64,000 nt of DNA, taken from an uncultured Paracoccaceae bacterium (GTDB lineage Bacteria > Pseudomonadota > Alphaproteobacteria > Rhodobacterales > Rhodobacteraceae). The position numbers were made by a program, and so were the translations under genes. Position 1 is the first letter of the stretch, and each line of letters starts with the position of its first letter. Location: assembly GCA_947503775.1 (NCBI GenBank), contig CANNFE010000005.1, forward strand, positions 1-64,000. The letters are read 5' to 3'. Under the pieces are notes generated by a model, which saw only the letters and a program-made list of their open reading frames with translations, was not told the origin of the DNA and did no database searches. This document shows positions 63,035 to 64,000 of the stretch, in pieces.

Positions 63035-63493
63035 TCAGCTCGAAAGAACACGCGGCCAGTTCGCATTGCCTCGCGCGATATTGCCCGGAATATCGCGCGA
63101 CCAGCGTCGCTGGATCCGGCGCGAGAAATTGAGGTAGAGCTTACCCTCCTCGATATGCCAGGCCTCTGGCACGGTCGAAGCAGTATAACCTTCCGCAACC
63201 GCCCAGGCGCAATATCCGCCATATTGCGGCGCGAACTTGTCCGGGTTCATTTCAAAGATACCCTGCGCTTCGGCGCTGGCAAACCGCCAGATGGCACCCT
63301 GCCAGTCGAGCGAATGCGCCTCGAGGCCCGGGATGGGCTCACCGGCAGCGAAGTAGGACGTGGGATCGGTACCATCGATGGCGATACCGTCCTCCTTGTA
63401 GAACCGCGATTGGCCTGCGAAGGCGGGCCCGGTCAAGCTGAGGACAGCAGGAGCGGCGAGCAGGGCAGTCAGAGTCTGGCGACGTGTCAACAT
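63035..63493 (-). CDS. YHS-domain exported protein (Tat signal)
   Basis: 152 residues. MLTRRQTLTALLAAPAVLSL is a twin-arginine-like signal. The YHS-like domain reads IAIDGTDPTSYFAAGEPIPG, DWQGAIWRFASAEAQGIFEM and NPDKFAPQYGGYCAWAVAEG, a common metal-related fold. The family is often found near copper or redox genes; no such gene is visible here. Probably periplasmic. Confidence 0.88.
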   Translation of the reverse strand: MLTRRQTLTALLAAPAVLSLTGPAFAGQSRFYKEDGIAIDGTDPTSYFAAGEPIPGLEAHSLDWQGAIWRFASAEAQGIFEMNPDKFAPQYGGYCAWAVAEGYTASTVPEAWHIEEGKLYLNFSRRIQRRWSRDIPGNIARGNANWPRVLSS

Positions 63494-63607
63494 GGGCTGA
63501 GCTCTTCTTTCTAACGAAAAATAGCATCTCTCTGCCCGCTTACATGCATCTCGAACGCCTGTCGGGAAACCCGCCTCCGCAGCTCGTGATCGCCTGTGTG
63601 AAATGTT

Positions 63608-64000
63608 TCAATCCTCCGTCAGCCGCCGCCCAAAAGGCTTTTCCGGCGGCACTTTGAAAGACGGCGCAAGATCTTCAAAAAGATCCACCGTCTGCGTATC
63701 CCCGCTTGCAAGGCCATAACGGCGCATCCAGGGACGCGGCTCGGCCAAAGCGCCTGCAGCCTGCCAGCGAAAATAGCCAAGCGCTCCGACCGCCGGGATC
63801 GGCTCGACCGCTACCGGATCCTCCAGGACAAGACCGACCGGCCCGCCAAACCATGGGCTCTCGCTCTCCTTTATGAAGTCGACAACGCAGACGGTTCCGA
63901 TAATCGCGCCGCGGATCAAATCATCGGGCCGCGGTGTGACGACGCCCAGCTGCGCCATCTTCCAGGCGCTCCAGCTATACTCTACCTGCCGCATGCCCGT
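63608..64000 (-). CDS. ASCH-domain-like protein, 5' end beyond the window
   Basis: At least 128 residues on the minus strand, with the frame still open at 64,000. It has IRGAIIGTVCVVDFIKESES and PWFGGPVGLVLEDPVAVEPI, then PAVGALGYFRWQ, as in ASCH proteins (an RNA-binding PUA-like fold). Those usually begin with an IRQPWA motif that is not visible, so the first part of the gene must lie outside. The ATG at 63994 is therefore probably internal. Confidence 0.65.
   Translation of the reverse strand, partial: TGMRQVEYSWSAWKMAQLGVVTPRPDDLIRGAIIGTVCVVDFIKESESPWFGGPVGLVLEDPVAVEPIPAVGALGYFRWQAAGALAEPRPWMRRYGLASGDTQTVDLFEDLAPSFKVPPEKPFGRRLTED

Overview
The window reads as a chromosomal segment of a high-GC alphaproteobacterium of the Rhodobacteraceae (roseobacter) type. 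This rests on gene order and family content: a mraZ-rsmH-ftsL-ftsI-murE-murF-mraY-murD run, interleaved his genes (hisB-hisH, hisA, hisF-hisE), a DUF1127 gene followed by CCTCCTCCC hairpin RNAs as in Rhodobacter, and a DUF3489-DUF2924-serine recombinase trio. Species cannot be named from sequence alone.

Bases 1-15,740 look like an accessory region or genomic island. It holds a CaCA-type cation antiporter, a decayed IS5-type remnant, a complete IS3-family element (about 3,099-4,316), a low-GC pair (DUF2927 protein plus an RTX calcium-binding protein), and a three-gene glycan cluster (GT32 glycosyltransferase; a GT25 / sulfotransferase-like / GH16 fusion; a frameshifted carbamoyltransferase). 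A DUF3489-DUF2924-recombinase cassette closes it. The right edge is a tRNA-Ser(UGA) whose 3' end faces the island.

From about 16 kb rightwards the DNA is core-like. A SPOR lipoprotein and a D,D-carboxypeptidase lie convergent to the division/cell-wall operon, which runs leftwards from mraZ (27.5 kb) to murD (18.3 kb). Three perfect or near-perfect palindromes sit between murE and murF, and a phased GGGA array lies upstream of mraZ. An Mrp-type Fe-S carrier, the DUF1127/CcsR-like sRNA locus, an Lrp-LysE pair, an L,D-transpeptidase and a UvrD helicase with an AT-rich internal patch follow.

35-46 kb carries small metabolic genes, a maltose-type ABC importer (malK divergent from malEFG), and a rimB-like/rimK/deacylase operon for ribosomal protein S6 glutamylation. 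46-57 kb carries pyruvate carboxylase, an OafA-like acyltransferase, tRNA-Gly(GCC), and a little-known trio: a SARP-like regulator, a PAP2/haloperoxidase-fold protein with an (AAQ)10 N-terminus, and an S8 peptidase. 57-64 kb holds the his genes interleaved with small antisense genes, then an Lrp regulator, a CoA-binding protein, a YHS-domain protein and an ASCH-like gene cut by the window end.
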